A DNA stretch of 9,179 nucleotides from Bacteroidales bacterium (lineage in GTDB: Bacteria; Bacteroidota; Bacteroidia; Bacteroidales; GCA-2748055): NCBI GenBank assembly GCA_029934875.1, contig JAOZLK010000084.1, positions 1,748-10,926 on the forward strand, in the 5' to 3' direction. This document shows positions 7,242-9,179 of this stretch, piece after piece. The notes under the pieces are model-generated. The model was not told the origin of the DNA, did not search any database, and saw only the letters and a program-made list of their open reading frames with translations. Every line of letters starts with the position of its first letter. Position 1 is the first letter of the stretch. A program made the translations under genes and the position numbers.

Positions 7242-7249
7242 CAAATATA
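7242..7249 (-). promoter_or_regulatory. Candidate Bacteroidota -7 box (TATATTTG) for the DUF4136 lipoprotein
   Basis: On the minus strand TATATTTG exactly fits TAnnTTTG and lies 53 bases before the lipoprotein start codon, in the 115-base gap after the VOC gene. The -33 element is not convincing (GGTTAATG at roughly the expected distance). It suggests the lipoprotein has its own promoter rather than depending on read-through. Confidence 0.45.
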
Positions 7250-7274
7250 CCAAGTTTTTAGTCACATTAACCTG

Positions 7275-7296
7275 AAATCTTGGCCTGGCGAGATTT
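7275..7296 (-). terminator. Possible weak stem-loop after the VOC gene
   Basis: AAATCT and AGATTT form a perfect 6-base stem around a 10-base loop, 7 bases beyond the VOC stop codon. The stem is AT-rich and no T run follows it in the direction of the VOC transcript; the T run is on the other side. It is at best a weak terminator or mRNA-end structure. Confidence 0.25.
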
Positions 7297-7303
7297 TTGC
7301 CTT

Positions 7304-7819
7304 TCATTTTAAGGGCCCAATCAATTCAATGATGTTGCCATCCGGATCCTGTATCAGGACAAAATGGTTTTCTCCAAGGGGGATGGGGGTATCGCCCAGG
7401 AGTTTTATCTTGTGTCTCTCAATTCGCTTTAAGAAGGGCTCCAGGCTATTCACCATTATGGTTACATACTGCATGCCATTGTCGTCCTGAATATAGGTGG
7501 GCATGGGATGAGCTGCATCTTTTCCGAAGCTCATTAGTTTCCACTGGTTGGCATCAGGGGCGTCTACCAGCTTCAGCACATCTACATGAAAGGGAACTCC
7601 ATTTGAAAGGCCGGATGTTTTTGCAAAGGCAGAATCCACATCAAATTCTCCCACCTTTCTCATTCCAATCACGTTCAGGTAGAAAAAGAGAGAGGAATCA
7701 ATGTCCTTCACCACCACACCCACACCGATCTGATTACTGGAAAATTCGCTTTGTGCCATGGTGTTTGTGCTTAGAATGGTGGCCATTGCCAGGATTAGAA
7801 TAGTTAGTTTTTTCATCAT
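7304..7819 (-). CDS. Exported VOC-superfamily (glyoxalase/bleomycin-resistance fold) protein
   Basis: A 171-residue protein with a Sec signal peptide (residues 1-22, cleavage after TMA) followed by a single vicinal-oxygen-chelate domain of two beta-alpha-beta-beta-beta modules. Landmarks are IGVGVVVKDIDSSLFFYLNV at the start of module one, MQYVTIMVNSLEPFLKRI at the start of module two, and the C-terminal FVLIQDPDGNIIELIGP. VOC enzymes normally bind a metal through four residues. Here the first (usually His) is Gly32 and the module-two His is Tyr118, while the last Glu165 remains, so metal-dependent glyoxalase or dioxygenase activity is doubtful. Most VOC proteins are cytoplasmic, so the signal peptide is notable. 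It starts one base after the Dabb stop (ATG 7819, alternative 7816), so the two form an operon. Substrate unknown. Confidence 0.85.
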   Translation of the reverse strand: MMKKLTILILAMATILSTNTMAQSEFSSNQIGVGVVVKDIDSSLFFYLNVIGMRKVGEFDVDSAFAKTSGLSNGVPFHVDVLKLVDAPDANQWKLMSFGKDAAHPMPTYIQDDNGMQYVTIMVNSLEPFLKRIERHKIKLLGDTPIPLGENHFVLIQDPDGNIIELIGPLK

Positions 7820-7820
7820 T

Positions 7821-8234
7821 TCATTTTTGTTTTACGGAATCATAGACCTGTACTTTTTTCCATAGGGAGGATGCATTTTCAATGAAGTCTTTATGAAGCT
7901 GGTGCTCCTGGTAGAGGTCCTGCTCTTTTTTTGAATCAAAGGAGAGGATCAGGCTATAGGTCCAGGTAGAATCGATGACCTCCCTGTCGGTGTCGGCAGG
8001 TGCCCCGATGTGTTTGGTTTTAATCAGATCGACCTTGTCGATGAACTTTCTGAGTTCGGACATGAATTTTTTATGTGTCTCTTCAGAATCATCCACTAAC
8101 CAGAAGAAAACCACGTGCATAAAACTGCCCTCGCTTTCTTCTGTCATTTTCACTTTCGCTTTGCCTGGTGAGGCAAGAGCAAGCAAGGCTGTTATACCTC
8201 CCAGTTTTCTGATAAAGTGTCTTCTCTCTTTCAT
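7821..8234 (-). CDS. Exported Dabb (stress-responsive A/B barrel) domain protein with Tat-like signal
   Basis: A 137-residue protein. The N-terminus MKERRHFIRKLGG, then ITALLALAS, resembles a twin-arginine signal (RRxFIRK) with a hydrophobic stretch. The Dabb domain spans residues 40-134: HVVFFWLVDDSEE at the start, TYSLILSFDSKKEQDLYQEH (92-111), HKDFIE, and KVQVYDSV at the end are its standard features. Dabb proteins are small dimeric ferredoxin-like barrels; some catalyse cyclisations or monooxygenations, many are uncharacterised. I chose ATG 8234 because an in-frame TTG at 8243 adds only three residues before the twin arginines. It leads the operon with the VOC gene, and the divergent dehydrogenase gene starts 65 bases away. 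Domain call is strong; Tat export is inferred from the motif. Confidence 0.85.
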   Translation of the reverse strand: MKERRHFIRKLGGITALLALASPGKAKVKMTEESEGSFMHVVFFWLVDDSEETHKKFMSELRKFIDKVDLIKTKHIGAPADTDREVIDSTWTYSLILSFDSKKEQDLYQEHQLHKDFIENASSLWKKVQVYDSVKQK

Positions 8235-8299
8235 AATAGACAAGCTGTTAATGTTTCAAAATATAGTCAAAAAAATTGAATTATTCTTATATTACAGAT
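8235..8299. promoter_or_regulatory. Divergent intergenic region between the Dabb/VOC operon and the dehydrogenase gene
   Basis: These 65 very AT-rich bases lie between two divergent starts and presumably hold both promoters. On the minus strand TATATTTTG (8257-8265) is one base longer than the Bacteroidota -7 box. On the plus strand only TATATTAC just before the ATG resembles it. Neither match is good enough to call a promoter. Confidence 0.35.
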
Positions 8300-9179
8300 A
8301 TGAAAGCACTTGTTCTTGAAGAGTATAACAAACTGGTATATAGAGATTTTTCTGATCCAGAGGTGGCTGCAGATGAGGTGCTTGTGAAGGTGGAGGCAGT
8401 GGGGATCTGCGGATCGGATGTGCATGGAATGGATGGAAGTACCGGGCGCAGGATACCACCCATTGTTATGGGGCATGAAGCTGCCGGGATCATTACTGCC
8501 CTGGGCAAAGATGTAAGTGGCTGGTCTGAGGGTGACCGTGTCACCTTTGATTCCACCATTTATAAACTGGACGATTGGTACACACGCAAGGGTTTATATA
8601 ACCTGAGTGATGAGAGAAAAGTCCTGGGTGTTTCCCCCGGTGAATACAGAAGGCATGGTGCATTTGCTGAATATGTGAATGTACCACAGCATATTTTATA
8701 TAAAATTCCCGATGAGGTAAGCTTCACGCAGGCCTCCATGGTGGAACCTGTGGCAGTTGCTGCCCATGCCGTTGAGCTAAGCCCCGTTTCATTGAATGAT
8801 ACAGCCCATGTGGTGGGTAGCGGTATGATCGGCTTGTTTGTGATCCAGGTACTCAGGGCCAGGGCTTGCGGGACCATCATAGCGGTCGATATGGATGATG
8901 ATAAACTGGTCCTGGCCAAAAAACTTGGGGCCGATCTTGGGCTGAACCCCAAGAAGGATGATATACGGAAAGAAGTTGAGGCTCTGACCGGGGGTAGAGG
9001 GGCTGATGTGGCTTTTGAGGTAGTGGGTATTTCAGAAACAGTGAATACCGCCATAGCATCCGTTCGTAAAGGAGCTACAGTTACCCTGGTCGGTAATTTG
9101 AGCCCGGCTGTGGAACTTCCCCTGCAGGTGGTGGTCACGAAGCAGCTGAGGCTGCAGGGAAGTTGTGCAATCTGTGGTG
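8300..9179 (+). CDS. Medium-chain zinc-type alcohol/polyol dehydrogenase (3' end outside window)
   Basis: The first 293 codons of a medium-chain dehydrogenase (families usually ~340-350 residues), open to the window edge. It begins MKALVLEEYNKLVYRDF. Catalytic zinc residues are present: Cys37 (GICGSD), His59-Glu60 (GHEAAG) and Glu149 (VEPVAVAAHAV). The Rossmann loop VGSGMIG is followed by AVDMDDDKL, whose Asp suggests NAD. The end reads LRLQGSCAICG, typical of sorbitol/threonine/galactitol-type dehydrogenases. The structural-zinc lobe, normally CGxCxxC then Cys, reads STIYKLDDWYTRKG and YNLSDER, so all four Cys are replaced (Lys89, Asp92, Thr95, Ser103) although the flanking residues still align. 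It likely oxidises a secondary alcohol or polyol; the substrate cannot be told. ATG 8300 matches the family N-terminus, without an evident Shine-Dalgarno. Confidence 0.9.
   Translation, partial: MKALVLEEYNKLVYRDFSDPEVAADEVLVKVEAVGICGSDVHGMDGSTGRRIPPIVMGHEAAGIITALGKDVSGWSEGDRVTFDSTIYKLDDWYTRKGLYNLSDERKVLGVSPGEYRRHGAFAEYVNVPQHILYKIPDEVSFTQASMVEPVAVAAHAVELSPVSLNDTAHVVGSGMIGLFVIQVLRARACGTIIAVDMDDDKLVLAKKLGADLGLNPKKDDIRKEVEALTGGRGADVAFEVVGISETVNTAIASVRKGATVTLVGNLSPAVELPLQVVVTKQLRLQGSCAICG

Noticed and set aside
8560..9138. Long open frame (192 codons) on the minus strand
   Set aside because: It lies opposite the medium-chain dehydrogenase, whose motifs are unambiguous. Its product is Ser/Thr/Pro-rich with no recognisable domain, as expected of an antisense shadow.
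1..9179. CRISPR arrays, tRNA or rRNA genes, insertion sequences, phage genes or defence systems
   Set aside because: No spaced direct repeats, cloverleaf sequences, transposase motifs or inverted-repeat ends were seen. Nearly all of the window is coding, with recognisable metabolic and envelope families.

Overview
The window looks like a chromosomal stretch from a Bacteroidota bacterium, probably an environmental or marine Bacteroidales/Marinilabiliales-like lineage. The evidence is the overall character of the proteins (secreted M28 peptidase, DUF4136 lipoprotein, exported VOC and Dabb proteins), mostly weak Shine-Dalgarno sequences, and two upstream regions with the Bacteroidota-type -7 box TAnnTTTG. 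The species assignment is inference. GC content is moderate and even, and there is no sign of mobile DNA, RNA genes, CRISPR or phage.

Layout, left to right. (1) 1-746 (+): C-terminal part of a phosphoenolpyruvate carboxylase cut by the window edge. (2) 792-1610 (+): an aldo/keto-reductase-fold protein lacking the catalytic tetrad. (3) 4910-1623 (-): a tight three-gene operon, transcribed right to left, of a PqiA-like membrane protein, a D-2-hydroxyacid dehydrogenase and a PLP-dependent D-threonine aldolase/D-serine dehydratase-like enzyme. Its genes overlap by 4 and about 14 bases. (4) 4999-6570 (+): a secreted M28 zinc peptidase, divergent from that operon across an 88-base promoter region. 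(5) 7188-6580 (-): a DUF4136 lipoprotein with a Gly/Tyr repeat, convergent with the peptidase. (6) 8234-7304 (-): a two-gene operon of an exported Dabb protein and an exported VOC-fold protein. (7) 8300 to the right edge (+): a medium-chain zinc-type dehydrogenase, cut by the edge.

How the genes fit together. The PLP enzyme and the D-2-hydroxyacid dehydrogenase could act in sequence: a D-3-hydroxy amino acid becomes a 2-oxo acid, which is reduced to a 2-hydroxy acid. Why a PqiA-like membrane protein leads this operon is unclear, and it is the most unusual arrangement here. The peptidase, lipoprotein, VOC and Dabb proteins all carry export signals, so the right half of the window is largely an envelope/periplasm set. 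Intergenic gaps are all under 120 bases.

I see no clear previously undescribed multi-gene system. The points worth following are enzymes that have lost expected residues (aldo/keto reductase tetrad, PEP carboxylase aspartate-site residues, structural-zinc cysteines of the dehydrogenase, VOC metal ligands), the PqiA-led operon, and the exported VOC/Dabb pair.
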